A stretch of DNA of 64,000 nt from an uncultured Prevotellaceae bacterium (GTDB taxonomy: Bacteria; Bacteroidota; Bacteroidia; Bacteroidales; Bacteroidaceae): contig CADACW010000004.1 in assembly GCA_902786565.1 (NCBI GenBank), positions 1-64,000 of the forward strand, given 5' to 3'. Below, one piece after another: positions 25,801 through 34,519 of this stretch. The notes under the pieces are model-generated. The model worked only from the letters and a program-made list of their open reading frames with translations, made no database searches and was not told the origin of the DNA. The position numbers and the translations under genes are program-made. Position 1 is the stretch's first letter; every line of letters starts with the position of its first letter.

Positions 25801-26775
25801 CAGGTCGAGGTCGAAATGGTAGTTGCCATTGTTACCCACGACGCTGGCGTCGGTATTGAAAGCCTCGTCGTCGATGGCATAGACACAGCGCATCTCGCCC
25901 AGCTCCTCCGGCGTAGTGACACGCATAAAGTAAGAGGTGTAGCTGCCCGACATGGCACCGCTCGGCGTCACCGTCTGAAGCTGTATGCGGTGCAGGCCGT
26001 CGGTGAGGTCGTGCATGTCAATGTCCCAATGGATGATGCCGCCCTGGTTGGACAGCTTCTCTATGTGGCGCAGCTGGCCGTCCACGGAGCAGATGCAGTT
26101 CAGTTCGTCGTCAGCGTTCACCTGTGCCGTCTTCAGGAAGAAGCTGGCAGTTGGCTTTGAGGTTGTGCCGCTACTGAGCAGGGCCTGATAGTGGAAGCGG
26201 TGGAAGCCGTCAGAGAGTGACGAAGCATCGACCTCGAAGGTGCCGTTGGTCACTGCCACCTCATGCACATCGGTCTGCGTGTCGAACCAGTAGTAGCCCT
26301 TGATTGCCGTGTCGGCCTGGGGCAACTTCACGAAATAGTTGACGGTGGGCACTGATGTACTGCCATCATTCCGTGCAACCATATAGTGGAAAGTGTGGAT
26401 GCCGTCGGAGAGGGTCGAAACATCCACGTCGAACGAGCCTTGCAGCATGGGCGAGGTCAGCGGTTTGCCCTGCTGGCTGTCGAACCAGTAGTAGGCCACC
26501 GACTGCTCCGACAGCTCCGTGGTGTGCATAAACAACTGCGTCTTGGGCAGGCTCTGCCGTCCTTCACTATCGCGTACTATTATATGGATAGTGTGGAGCG
26601 ACTCGCTAAGCCCCGACACATCGGCCATCATCTGCCAATGGTCGGTTGGCGAGGTGACTGTGCGCAATGAGGCATAGTCATCGTCGAACCAGTAGTAGCA
26701 GCTGTAGCCCTCGGTCTGTCCTCTTGCCAAGCCGTACAAGCAGAGCAGGAGGAAGGTTATAGCATATTTTCGCAT
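22855..26775 (-). CDS. Large secreted repeat protein with dockerin-like C-terminus
   Basis: 1306 residues with a signal peptide (MRKYAITFLLLCLYGLARG). Residues 25-400 hold about six repeats of 65-70 residues, each starting with a YYWFD-like motif and containing SLSDGIHTFHY. A pre-peptidase-like beta domain follows (about 480-580; RGDSLRFKLDRAATLQLFAPSG). Residues about 660-925 are encoded by DNA much poorer in GC and include hydrophobic helices (VIVTIADFASLFPNLAIAANTI). Next come a DUF-type region (SIDPNDIYGYTSESGSH, FDQNDLIMTPTWTNTID), an Ig-like fold, and two dockerin-like calcium loops (DINGDGNIDVADIS, DVNGDGKVDVADIA). Function unknown; a surface adhesin or a delivered polymorphic protein are both possible. 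It lies 19 bases after the beta-helix gene. Confidence 0.75.
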   Translation of the reverse strand: MRKYAITFLLLCLYGLARGQTEGYSCYYWFDDDYASLRTVTSPTDHWQMMADVSGLSESLHTIHIIVRDSEGRQSLPKTQLFMHTTELSEQSVAYYWFDSQQGKPLTSPMLQGSFDVDVSTLSDGIHTFHYMVARNDGSTSVPTVNYFVKLPQADTAIKGYYWFDTQTDVHEVAVTNGTFEVDASSLSDGFHRFHYQALLSSGTTSKPTASFFLKTAQVNADDELNCICSVDGQLRHIEKLSNQGGIIHWDIDMHDLTDGLHRIQLQTVTPSGAMSGSYTSYFMRVTTPEELGEMRCVYAIDDEAFNTDASVVGNNGNYHFDLDLSELSDGLHHISYMLYNDRGTNTKIQTRFFLKVPLGGNGIDQYQYWLNDEGIETAKTVTLPQRVNPLQLMSLLPVESRPLRSSLFQFDTSSGKPMVYAKNTIHLRFYDAAMRFTDAAKDYADYSIGQEVNVIKTLESGVRETTAWPEENEIKWYQVTAERGDSLRFKLDRAATLQLFAPSGKEVYNVSGSKSVSWGGLHAAESGTFYVALHDVTATQGDDISIDYEHIDKYAILRQDVAVVGNGGCSTITFEGNGFRDLYAVDLYNEQGDSIKHILIGHESDATTSVAFDFTGIALGDYHAKFHFTEEDKVFLNLVTVEEAVGIELATTVTYPSTFLHGTSTTYTIKITNKGNMTAYNVPLAINISNATENGITYVNIDGLNLKNLFDYVEDIDGWTTEEINSLTNLCNSIKDDHYFIKVKTVNEKGDSIFIRNGTFSINIPPRTTKTITLTLSATEQIEAWFATVDDWYPVSSEELQGANARRRSKAVDYFCCYYEKIVCIGNVIVTIADFASLFPNLAIAANTISCITGIVNDAVTVAGEVFCNKEEVERSLLDKISLGFSAISIPGTVLTCLNRFYKGAKDIMDLIENLSNGINLSLNPSNAALSCLSAFTKTKPDCPPGSPGGGVQNDVTSIDPNDIYGYTSESGSHALKNELTDVYYRIEFENEPEFATASAHTIVVTDTLDATKFDLSTFAPTQVKIGDKSAELTGAKNFVTTIDMRPEINAIAQVEGTFDQKKGIAKWHISSLDPMTMEPTDDVMQGVLPVNVNGNGMGELMFDIRLKPGLAHGTAIDNRAAIVFDQNDLIMTPTWTNTIDRVRPVSRVTDVTLASDSTATVSIKASDDGSGPWRYDIYVQYGSGAWFKAAENVVAGTTATVRIYEGIEHHFYSIATDMAGNVEQKDACSEVTYSYSDRLKGDINGDGNIDVADISSIISFMAGSATTGLAVYDVNGDGKVDVADIAKVISMMAARARAAAALFD

Positions 26776-26794
26776 AAGCGTCTCCTTTCTTGCT

Positions 26795-27799
26795 TTACTC
26801 TGCGGCTTTTACCTCGATATCAACGCTCAGCTTGCCGTCGGCAGTAGTTTTGGCGGCCACGTTGCACTTCGTAATCTGAGGGCTCAAGATGCGGGTGTTG
26901 TAGGGCAGGTTGCCACCGTAGATGCCAATCTCTGTGCCGTCGTTTCCAATATATTCGGCCTTGGCCTCGTTGGTTAGTTCATCGAAGGTGTCGGGTTTGA
27001 AAAGGGTATCCCATATGCTTTCATTGAAATTCTTGTTCGTTGAGCCGGTTATATCTCTGAAGGGATTCTCATTCTTGCTCGTACAGCCAGCACAGTAGGT
27101 TGCCATATTTGAACTATTAAGAAATCTATATCCAGGATCAATTCCATACTCAGTATACCACGCATACAAGAAACAATTTGTAAAGAATGAATTATTAATC
27201 AAATTTAATCTACAGCGAATCATACAATTAGTAAAATCCATATTACCGCCTTTGCTGTTATTTGGTGTTGTTATAACACAATTTATGAAATTTGCTGAGC
27301 AGACACTTGGCAAAGATATACCATCGGTAATATAGCAATGTATACATGTCAGGGAATTAACGGCGGTTAAGTCACCTGAATAAGTGATATTTTTAAACTG
27401 ACACTTCTGCAACATTGCATTATTCAGTGTTCCATACATCGTGACGGTGTTCTCATGATAGATACCCTCAATGGTCAGATGACTGTCTGTGGTTTCTTCA
27501 ATGTTGATGTCGAAGTCGCCAGCAATCTGTGTCCGGAAGGTTCCCGAAATGGAATCCTCTTCCATACCAGCACCGCGCAGGGTCACGGCCTTGGTGATAT
27601 TGACGGCATCGTAGCGTCCACTGGCCAGGGTGATGATGTCGCCATGAGAGGCGGCTTCCATAGCCTGCTTCAGCGAGGTGGCACCGTGGAATACTGAGAT
27701 TTCGCCATTGTGGCTCAGCGTGGCCACCAATGAACTCTGTGCATACGTTGCCGTAGCGGCCATCAGGACGGCTACGAGCAAAAAGAAAAATTTCTTCAT
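26795..27799 (-). CDS. Secreted parallel beta-helix protein
   Basis: 334 residues, signal peptide MKKFFFLLVAVLMAATATYA. The motif SLKQAMEAASHGDIITLASGRYDAVNITKAVTLRGAG is typical of pectate-lyase-like right-handed beta-helices. Later repeats of the form 'FINCVITT', 'FTNCMIRC', 'FTNCFLYA' are the rungs of the helix. No catalytic motif was recognised, so carbohydrate binding or adhesion is as likely as hydrolysis. The central part (27050-27420) is poorer in GC than its surroundings, like the middle of the partner gene downstream. The pair forms a two-gene operon. Confidence 0.75.
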   Translation of the reverse strand: MKKFFFLLVAVLMAATATYAQSSLVATLSHNGEISVFHGATSLKQAMEAASHGDIITLASGRYDAVNITKAVTLRGAGMEEDSISGTFRTQIAGDFDINIEETTDSHLTIEGIYHENTVTMYGTLNNAMLQKCQFKNITYSGDLTAVNSLTCIHCYITDGISLPSVCSANFINCVITTPNNSKGGNMDFTNCMIRCRLNLINNSFFTNCFLYAWYTEYGIDPGYRFLNSSNMATYCAGCTSKNENPFRDITGSTNKNFNESIWDTLFKPDTFDELTNEAKAEYIGNDGTEIGIYGGNLPYNTRILSPQITKCNVAAKTTADGKLSVDIEVKAAE

Positions 27800-28238
27800 A
27801 ACTTTGTTGTTTTAGTTGGTTAATAATAAGTGAATTATAAAAGGGTTTGTTGTTTGGCGAGGGAACAAAAAGAAATAGGTGCAAGTCTTTCTCATTGCAA
27901 GTCAGAGGCATCGCCAAACGCCCAATATCGCACAATGGAAAACCCACACCTATCGCGGTGTGAGTATTCACGTCTTACATTTGCGATATTAAAGTCGTTA
28001 AATTTGGCGATTTTCTGACTTTCGCTTGTAAGAGTAAACACTCTATCTCAATATGTCATTTCTCAGTTCAGAGTCTTTGTTTTATGTCATAATTTTGTCG
28101 TTTTTAAAGGTTCAAAGTATTAGAGCTGTGCTTAAAAACACTGGCTCTGCTATTTGGTGAGTAGCCATTATCTAATGATATTCATAGCCGACGGTCTGCC
28201 GATGGTATAGTGTTCGTGAGGATAGTCGGCCACGAGAT

Positions 28239-28331
28239 TCAACCTATGTCTGCCCAGATTTGCAGTGACACCAGCGCATCTGGATGGAGTGCAGCGAACT
28301 CTTTCAATGTCTTTTCCGTGAATATTCTCAT
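28239..28331 (-). pseudogene. Remnant of a HigB-family toxin gene
   Basis: An open frame of 30 codons (MRIFTEKTLKEFAALHPD, ALVSLQIWADIG, stop) closely matches the first 28 residues of HigB-type mRNA interferases, which normally continue for about 70 more residues. The rest is missing. Shortly after the stop another frame stays open (NLVADYPHEHYTIGRPSAMN) until 28173. No HigA antitoxin gene follows. It looks like a decayed toxin-antitoxin module in a gap of nearly 700 bases (27800-28485). The remaining 27836-28170 is AT-rich with no gene seen. Confidence 0.5.
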
Positions 28332-28432
28332 CTAAATTATGCAGTCATTTGATAAGTTACGAAAGCACGGTTGCAAAATTACGAAAAGATTGGGAACTGG
28401 CAAAGAAATGTGCGGAAAAATTTGCACGATAC

Positions 28433-28465
28433 GAAAAAATCCGAACCGCCAAGCGCGGTTCGGAT
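28433..28465 (-). terminator. Rho-independent terminator of the arabinose operon
   Basis: On the minus strand, ATCCGAACCG and CGGTTCGGAT form a perfect 10-base stem with a 7-base loop, followed by TTTTTT. It lies about 20 bases after the araD stop. Confidence 0.9.
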
Positions 28466-28485
28466 CTTGTCTGTGGTTGGTGGAA

Positions 28486-29196
28486 TCAGTGCTTCTGGCC
28501 TTTTTGGCCGTAGTAAGCGTTGGGTCCGTGCTTGCGCATATAGTGCTTCTCCACCAGCAGGGGGTTCATGGTGGTGTTGGGGTTGACCGATAATGAGACA
28601 AAGGCCATCTTGGCGCACTGCTCCATCACCTTGGCGTTGTAGACGGCATTGTCGGGCGAGGTGCCCCAGGAGAAGGGTCCGTGGTTCTTCACCAGCACGG
28701 CAGGCGTGTGGTCGGGGTTGATTTTGCGGATGTTCAGTATTTCGTCTACGATGACGTTGCCTGTCTCCAGCTCGTATTGTCCCTTGACCTCTGCCTCTGT
28801 CATATCGCGTGTGCAGGGGATGTCCTTGTAGAAATAGTCGGCGTGGGTGGTGCCGATGTTGGGTATGTCGCGCCCGGCCTGTGCAAAGGCTGTTGCGTAG
28901 GTGGAATGTGTGTGCACGACGCCCTGTATGTTGGGGAATGCCTTGTAGAGCACGAGGTGTGTGGGCGTGTCGCTGCTGGGGTTGAGGTCGCCCTCGACCA
29001 CCTTGCCTGTCTCCAGGTCGACCACCACCATGTCTTCGGCTTTCATCTCGTCGTAGCTGACGCCCGACGGCTTGATTACCACGAGTCCTTTTTCGCGGTC
29101 AATACCCGAGACATTGCCCCAGGTGAAGATGACCAATCCCTGTTTGACCAGGTCCAAATTGGCCTTGAATACTTTCTGTTTGAGTTCTTCAAGCAT
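28486..29196 (-). CDS. araD: L-ribulose-5-phosphate 4-epimerase
   Basis: About 236 residues from the start at 29196 ([21 protein letters not shown]). Class II aldolase/epimerase family motifs are present: [55 protein letters not shown] with zinc-binding histidines, and [15 protein letters not shown]. It turns L-ribulose 5-phosphate into D-xylulose 5-phosphate, feeding the pentose phosphate pathway. It starts 4 bases after araR, as the last gene of the operon. Confidence 0.95.
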   Translation of the reverse strand: MLEELKQKVFKANLDLVKQGLVIFTWGNVSGIDREKGLVVIKPSGVSYDEMKAEDMVVVDLETGKVVEGDLNPSSDTPTHLVLYKAFPNIQGVVHTHSTYATAFAQAGRDIPNIGTTHADYFYKDIPCTRDMTEAEVKGQYELETGNVIVDEILNIRKINPDHTPAVLVKNHGPFSWGTSPDNAVYNAKVMEQCAKMAFVSLSVNPNTTMNPLLVEKHYMRKHGPNAYYGQKGQKH

Positions 29197-29200
29197 TTTC

Positions 29201-29869
29201 TTAAAGTTTAAAGTTATCGTTATACATCTTTCTATTAAAGCGGTAGAGTGCTGCGCCTCGCTTTGACATCTTCTTGTCGATGAGCTCTGTCTTTTCGATG
29301 AAGTCCATGTCCTTGATGCGCTTGCGGAAGTTGCGCTTGTCAACCTCCTCGCCCATGACTGCCTCGTAGAGGCGCTGCAGCTGGGTGAGTGTGAAGAGCT
29401 GCGGCAGCAGACGGAAGCTGATGGGCTCGGTCTTGATTTTCTGGCGCATCATCTTCAGTGCCATGCTGACCATCACGTTATGGTCGGAATAGAGTGTCGG
29501 CACATGGTTGATGTCTACCCACTCCAGCCCATGCTCGGAGCGCAGTTTCTCGCTGTAGTCGCTGACGTTGATGAGTGCATAGTAGGCTACGGAGATGACT
29601 CGCTCGCCTGGGTCGCGGTCTACGCTCCCGAAGGCCCCCACCTGCTGCATATAGACATTGCGCAGTCCGGTGAGCCCATTGAGCACGCGGCTGGTAGCGG
29701 TGTCGAGGCTCTCGTCGGCACCTACGAATCCTCCATAGAGGCTCCACTCGCCGCGCCCGGGATCCATTTGGCGCCGCCCGATGAGTATCTTCAGCTTCGA
29801 TTCGTCGAAGCCGAAGATAATCACGTCGACCGATACCCAGACTTTCGAATGTTCTTTATAAAAAGTCAT
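29201..29869 (-). CDS. araR: Nudix-related arabinose transcription regulator AraR
   Basis: 222 residues. The N-terminal Nudix-like domain ([50 protein letters not shown]) lacks the full REXXEE catalytic core of real Nudix hydrolases, as expected of a sensor. The C-terminus is a winged helix ([37 protein letters not shown]). The organisation matches the AraR family of Bacteroidota, which binds L-arabinose and represses arabinose genes. It lies between the SSS symporter and araD in the same operon, so autoregulation is likely. Confidence 0.9.
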   Translation of the reverse strand: MTFYKEHSKVWVSVDVIIFGFDESKLKILIGRRQMDPGRGEWSLYGGFVGADESLDTATSRVLNGLTGLRNVYMQQVGAFGSVDRDPGERVISVAYYALINVSDYSEKLRSEHGLEWVDINHVPTLYSDHNVMVSMALKMMRQKIKTEPISFRLLPQLFTLTQLQRLYEAVMGEEVDKRNFRKRIKDMDFIEKTELIDKKMSKRGAALYRFNRKMYNDNFKL

Positions 29870-29878
29870 TTCTTGCTT

Positions 29879-31648
29879 TTAGAAGAAGTACCAGTAGAAG
29901 CAGCCGCAGAGGAAGAGGACACCAAGGCTTCCCACAATGTCCCAAACGTCCCAACTTTGGGCAATCTGCTTGCGATATTCAGCTGTGAAGGTAATGGCAT
30001 CCTTCTGTACGGCTGTAGGAGCAGGTGTGAAGAAACTCACAACCACCATCAGCAGCACGATGAACACAAGGAGCCAGCACTCGAACACAAGCCAGTTGGT
30101 CTGCCAGAACCAGGCGGTGGCATCCCAGAAGGCGCCGTCCATCTGAGCTGAACCCGTGTCGGTGATGACATTGGTCACCAAGCGAAGCATACCGATGAGG
30201 AAGCCACCGATGAGGCCCCATTCACCAGCCTTCGGCGTGATCTTCTTGGAGAGGATTCCCAGCGTGAAGACGGCCACCATTGCGGGAGCCAGCAGCGACT
30301 GGATGCCCTGCAGATAGCTGTAGAGGTTGCCCATACCCATCATGACGGGGAGCCAGAGCAGACCCAGGACCACTACGACGACAGTGGCGATACGACCGAC
30401 GAGCACGTAGTGGGCCTCGCTCATGCCCTTCTTCATAGGTTTGTAGAAGTCCTCAGTGAAGAGTGTTGCGCAGCTGTTGAAGAAAGCGGCCAGTGACGTG
30501 ACGAGGGCGCAGATGAAGCCGATGGTCACAAAGCCCTTGACGCCGGCAGGGAGGATGCTCTTCACCATCATGGCGAAGGCACCGTCGGTGTCGTGCTGGT
30601 TGGCTATATCCATCTGGATGCCAAAGTCGCCATACCCGCCATTGGCCAGGGCCATAGCCACCATGCCGGGGATAAGGAACATGAACACGGGAAGGAGCTT
30701 AAAGTAGCCGGCGGCGATGGTGCCACGACGGGCGCGTTTCATCACCTCAACGTTGCTCTCGCCCTTCTGCTGGCCAAGCACACGCTGAACGATGTGCTGG
30801 TCGGTGCACCAGTACCAGAAGCCGATGATAGAGGCACCTATGAACACCACGAAGCCAGGATACTCATGGTAGAGTGGGTCTGGAGTTCCAGACTCGTTGA
30901 TGTCGGCCCAGTGGAACATGTGGGTCGTTCCGTAACCGTCGTGAAGGGTGCTACAGAAGGCCATCATGTTTTCCCAGCCCTGAACGATACTGCCGCCACC
31001 CAGCGTAGACAGACCGAGGAAGAGCACAGCAAATGCACCTATAATAAGAATAGGTGTCTGGATGCTTGACATAGTCATCACGCCCTTCATGCCACCAATG
31101 ACGGTAAAGACGGCAGTGACGGCGATAAGGCCAAGGGCACCCCACCAGAAGGGCAGGCCGATGAGATACTCAAAGAAGATACCACCCGTGAAAGCCGTCA
31201 CGCTGACTTTGGTCAGGATGTAGGCGATAAGGGTGATGATCGAGAGCCACGAACCCGTGCGCTGCGTGTAGCGGAACTTCAGGAAGTCGGGCATGGTGAT
31301 GATCTTGCCCATCTTGTTGTTGAGCAACTGATAGAAGGGAACGAACAGCCAGCCGAGGATGAGAATCATCCAGCCCTGCATCTCCCAGTGGGCCATACCC
31401 ACACCGTCCTTGGCACCCGTACCGGCCAAGCCCACGAGGTGCTCCGAGCCGATGTTGGCGGCAAAGATGGCCATACCGATTACATACCAGGGCTCGCCTT
31501 TTCCGAACAGATAGTCCTGCGAGTCGGCACCCTTCATTTTCTCCTTGTCCTTCTTGATGGCACGGTAAACAAACCAGATGACACCCAAGATGCCAACACA
31601 AAGTACCAACCAGTCAAGCCAAATAAATTCTCTTGCGTTCCAATCCAT
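29879..31648 (-). CDS. Sodium/sugar symporter of the SSS family
   Basis: 589 residues with about 14 transmembrane helices. SSS motifs are present: DYLFGKGEPWYVIGMAIFAANIGSEHLVGLAG (helix 1 sodium/sugar site), GGIFFEYLIGLPFW and WYWCTDQHIVQRVLG. It resembles SglT-type Na+/glucose-galactose cotransporters. In this operon L-arabinose is the natural candidate. It ends 9 bases before araR and begins 34 bases after the MFS gene. Confidence 0.92.
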   Translation of the reverse strand: MDWNAREFIWLDWLVLCVGILGVIWFVYRAIKKDKEKMKGADSQDYLFGKGEPWYVIGMAIFAANIGSEHLVGLAGTGAKDGVGMAHWEMQGWMILILGWLFVPFYQLLNNKMGKIITMPDFLKFRYTQRTGSWLSIITLIAYILTKVSVTAFTGGIFFEYLIGLPFWWGALGLIAVTAVFTVIGGMKGVMTMSSIQTPILIIGAFAVLFLGLSTLGGGSIVQGWENMMAFCSTLHDGYGTTHMFHWADINESGTPDPLYHEYPGFVVFIGASIIGFWYWCTDQHIVQRVLGQQKGESNVEVMKRARRGTIAAGYFKLLPVFMFLIPGMVAMALANGGYGDFGIQMDIANQHDTDGAFAMMVKSILPAGVKGFVTIGFICALVTSLAAFFNSCATLFTEDFYKPMKKGMSEAHYVLVGRIATVVVVVLGLLWLPVMMGMGNLYSYLQGIQSLLAPAMVAVFTLGILSKKITPKAGEWGLIGGFLIGMLRLVTNVITDTGSAQMDGAFWDATAWFWQTNWLVFECWLLVFIVLLMVVVSFFTPAPTAVQKDAITFTAEYRKQIAQSWDVWDIVGSLGVLFLCGCFYWYFF

Positions 31649-31682
31649 AATTTAATTTTTAGTATTTAATGATTTTACAATT

Positions 31683-33206
31683 TTACTGTTTTCTGTTTCT
31701 CCACATTGCAGTCATATCCTCAAGGGTCTTTCCTTTAGTTTCGGGGACTAAACGCCAGACGAAGAGGGCGGCAAGCAGACAGATGAAGCCATAGAGACCG
31801 TAGGTGAACCAGTGGCCGAAGTCGTCGCCCTCGGTGAGGTGCATATTGAACATGGGCACGAATGTCGACGAGACGATGAAGTTGAAAATCCACTGGAAAG
31901 CCACGGCGATGGCCACGGCACCGCCACGGATGGTGTTGGGGAAAATCTCGGCAATGAGCACCCACGTGATGGGGCCCCACGAGAACATGAACGAGGCGGC
32001 ATAGACCATGATAGAGGCTGCCGTGACGAACTCCAATCCGGCGTGGCCGAAGGTGACAGCCACACCCAGAGCGCCAATGGCCATGCCGATGGAACCCCAG
32101 ATGAGCAGCGGCTTGCGGCCCCACTTCTCTACGGTAAAGATGGCCACCAGGGTGAACAGGATATTGACCACGCCCATGAAGACGGTGATGACCATCGGGT
32201 TCTCCATGCCCATATCGCCGAAGATGCGCGGAGCATAGTAGAGCACGGCATTGATGCCAACGGCCTGCTGGAACACGGAGAGCATGATGCCCACGAAGAT
32301 GCACATGACACCATAGGTCAGCAGACGCTCGGTCTTCACCACCATCGTGTCCTTGATGTCCTGCAGAATCTGGGCGGCCTTGCTGCTGCCGTTGATTTTG
32401 GTCAGGATGCCCAGGGCCTTCTGGTCCTGGCCGATGCTGACGAGGTAGCGCGGTGTCTCAGGCACGAAGCAGATGAGCAGGGCGAAGAGTCCTGCGGGCA
32501 CGGCCTCGCTGCCGAACATATATCGCCAGCCCGTGGTCACCGTCCACTGTGCGGCGGGGTTGATGGCGGCAATGCCGCGCCCCATCTCCTCCACCAGCGG
32601 CTGGATATGGTCGCCCAGGATGAAGAAGTTGACAAAGTAGACCACCAGCTGGCCGAAGATGATGGCAAACTGGTTCCACGAGACGAGCATGCCGCGAATG
32701 TTCGACGGGGCCACCTCGCCTATGTACATCGGGCAGATGGCGGAGGCCAAGCCCACGCCGATGCCGCCGATGACACGGTAGAAGTTGAACATCAGCAGCA
32801 GGGGATAGGTGGGTGTGCCATGCTCGAAGAAGAGGAACTCTGGCTCCATGCTTCCCAATGCTGAGATGAAGAACAACAGGCCAGCGATGATGAGCGACTT
32901 CTTGCGCCCCAAGTTGGTGGCGAGGAAGCCCGACAGGGCCGAGCCGATGATACAGCCAATCAGGGCCGAGGCCGATGTGAACCCGTGCCAGCCGTCGGTG
33001 TAGGAGAAGTCTTGCGCCTCCTTGAAGAAGGCCTGCAAGCCTTTCTCTGCTCCCGAAATGACGGCTGTGTCGTAGCCGAAGAGCAAGCCTCCGAGCACGG
33101 CCACCATCACAATACTGATGAGGTAAACACGAGAACCAGCCTCACCCCCTGCCCCTCTCACTGAGGAGAGGGGAGTGGTTACTTTTGCTGTTTCATTATT
33201 ATTCAT
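31683..33206 (-). CDS. MFS sugar:proton symporter (XylE/AraE-like) with repeat-derived N-terminus
   Basis: 507 residues with twelve helices and sugar porter motifs: GGLLFGYDTAVISG, FLATNLGRKKSLI, PMYIGEVAPSNIRGMLVSWNQ, PETPRYLV, QQAVGINAVLYYAPRIF, GPITWVLIAEIFPNTIRG, VPETKGKTLEDM. A pentose (arabinose or xylose) is the likely substrate given the operon; proton symport is the family norm. The first 28 residues are unusual: MNNNETAKVT is followed by TPLSSVRGAGGEAGSR, which is encoded by one copy of the CCCCTCTC palindrome repeat (33140-33176) placed in front of the normal first helix. Confidence 0.92.
   Translation of the reverse strand: MNNNETAKVTTPLSSVRGAGGEAGSRVYLISIVMVAVLGGLLFGYDTAVISGAEKGLQAFFKEAQDFSYTDGWHGFTSASALIGCIIGSALSGFLATNLGRKKSLIIAGLLFFISALGSMEPEFLFFEHGTPTYPLLLMFNFYRVIGGIGVGLASAICPMYIGEVAPSNIRGMLVSWNQFAIIFGQLVVYFVNFFILGDHIQPLVEEMGRGIAAINPAAQWTVTTGWRYMFGSEAVPAGLFALLICFVPETPRYLVSIGQDQKALGILTKINGSSKAAQILQDIKDTMVVKTERLLTYGVMCIFVGIMLSVFQQAVGINAVLYYAPRIFGDMGMENPMVITVFMGVVNILFTLVAIFTVEKWGRKPLLIWGSIGMAIGALGVAVTFGHAGLEFVTAASIMVYAASFMFSWGPITWVLIAEIFPNTIRGGAVAIAVAFQWIFNFIVSSTFVPMFNMHLTEGDDFGHWFTYGLYGFICLLAALFVWRLVPETKGKTLEDMTAMWRNRKQ
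33140..33176 (-). repeat. CCCCTCTC palindrome repeat inside the MFS gene
   Basis: Minus-strand reading: ACTCCCCTCTCCTCAGTGAG then AGGGGCAGGGGGTGAGG. It is nearly identical, in inverted orientation, to the copy at 33243-33279. It is translated as TPLSSVRGAGGEAGSR. Confidence 0.85.
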
Positions 33207-33242
33207 AACTATATTCTTTTTTATTCTTCGAAAAGTCTATAT

Positions 33243-33279
33243 ACTCCCCTCTCCCCTGAGAGAGGGGACGGGGGTGAGG
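33243..33279 (+). repeat. CCCCTCTC palindrome repeat between galM and the MFS gene
   Basis: Plus-strand copy of the same 37-base repeat, about 65 bases from the inverted copy at 33140. The two together can fold the galM-MFS intergenic mRNA into a long hairpin. Confidence 0.85.
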
Positions 33280-33282
33280 CTT

Positions 33283-34467
33283 TTACTTGATTGAGAACTT
33301 ATAGGCAGCGTGGCTATAGTACTTCTCGCCCGGACGGAGCACGGGGCTGGCCCACTCGGGATGGTTGGGGCTGTCGGGATACTTCTGGCTCTCCAGGCAG
33401 ACGCTGACGTGCTGCGGATACTTCTTGCCCAGCTTGCGGACCACGTTCTCCTCGCCGCCGACACCCTGGAAGTTGCCACTGTAGACCTGCACGCCAGGCT
33501 CGTTGGTGAACATCTCCATCATGATGCCCGTCTTGGGGCTGTAGAGGCTGGCGCACACCTGAGTGTCGTCGCCGGCGGTGTTCAGGCACCAGTTGTGGTC
33601 GTAGCCGTGGGCATTCTTAATCTGATAGTAGTCCGAGTGGATGCTGTCGCCGATGGCGTGGGGCGTGCGGAAGTCCATGGGCGTGCCCTCCACGGGCAGG
33701 ATTTTGCCGGTGGGCATGTAGCTCTCGTCGCTCTCGGTGAAGCTGTCGGCATTGACATAGAGCACCTGGTCGTAGCCGGGGTTCTCCAGGTCGCCGGAGA
33801 GATTATAGTAGTTGTGGTTGGTCTGGTTGATGATGGTGGGCTTGTCGGTCTCTGCCTCCCAGGTGATGTCCAGCACGTTGTCGTTGGTCACCTTGTAGGT
33901 GGTGATGGCCTTGACTGTGCCGGGGAATCCGTTTTCGCCATCAGGAGCCACGATGGTCAGCTTTAGGGTCTGCGAGTCGGTCTGTTCGGCCGCATAGACG
34001 CAGTTCATCCAGCCCGTGTCGCCGCCGCCATGCAGGCAGTGGTCGCGGCCGCCGGGGTGACGGTCGTTCTGCTTCAGCTGATAGGTGCTGTCGTCGAGCA
34101 CAAACTGGCCCATGTTGATGCGGTTGGCATAGCGTCCCACGCTTGAGCCGTAGTCGGTCGGTGTGTTCTGCGTGTCGGCATACTGGCGGATGTTGTCAAA
34201 TCCGAGCACCACATCGGTGGGGTTGCCGTCCTTGTCGGGCACCACGAGCGACACCACGCGCCCGCCATAGTTGGTGATGCACACCTCCATGCCGTTTGCA
34301 TTCTTCAGGGTGTAGAGCTTCACGGGCTGCTCGTTGATGATTGTGTCAAACTTGGCCGGGTTCAGACCCGACACCGTCAATTGGGGCTCCTGCTGGCCTC
34401 CAGCACAGGCGCAGAGCATAAGTGCCATGGCACCCATGCCCACGAAAGATGCTTTTAATGCTTTCAT
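33283..34467 (-). CDS. galM: Aldose 1-epimerase (mutarotase) lipoprotein
   Basis: 394 residues with a lipoprotein signal peptide ending ALMLCAC, so it acts in the periplasm. Mutarotase motifs: NYGGRVVSLVVPDKDG, VGRYANRI, LHGGGDTGWMN, NQTNHNYYNLSG (catalytic His) and CLESQKYPDSPNHPEW. NEPGVQVYSGN carries the usual acidic catalytic site. It interconverts alpha and beta forms of an aldose, here plausibly arabinose or galactose released by polysaccharide breakdown, before uptake by the two transporters downstream. It is the first gene of the galM-MFS-SSS-araR-araD operon. Confidence 0.93.
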   Translation of the reverse strand: MKALKASFVGMGAMALMLCACAGGQQEPQLTVSGLNPAKFDTIINEQPVKLYTLKNANGMEVCITNYGGRVVSLVVPDKDGNPTDVVLGFDNIRQYADTQNTPTDYGSSVGRYANRINMGQFVLDDSTYQLKQNDRHPGGRDHCLHGGGDTGWMNCVYAAEQTDSQTLKLTIVAPDGENGFPGTVKAITTYKVTNDNVLDITWEAETDKPTIINQTNHNYYNLSGDLENPGYDQVLYVNADSFTESDESYMPTGKILPVEGTPMDFRTPHAIGDSIHSDYYQIKNAHGYDHNWCLNTAGDDTQVCASLYSPKTGIMMEMFTNEPGVQVYSGNFQGVGGEENVVRKLGKKYPQHVSVCLESQKYPDSPNHPEWASPVLRPGEKYYSHAAYKFSIK

Positions 34468-34519
34468 TTTTTAGGTTTTTTGAGTTTTAGATTATAACGT
34501 GTTTTATGAATTTTGGCGG

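Noticed and set aside
28086-28485. A transfer RNA or small RNA gene in the long gap
   Set aside because: No cloverleaf-like pairing or conserved TTCGAATC-type arm was found; only the HigB remnant and the terminator can be supported.
31683-33206. Start of the MFS gene at the later methionine in VMVAVLGGLLFGYD, excluding the repeat
   Set aside because: That start would cut into the first transmembrane helix; the ATG at 33206 keeps it whole, so the repeat is probably translated.
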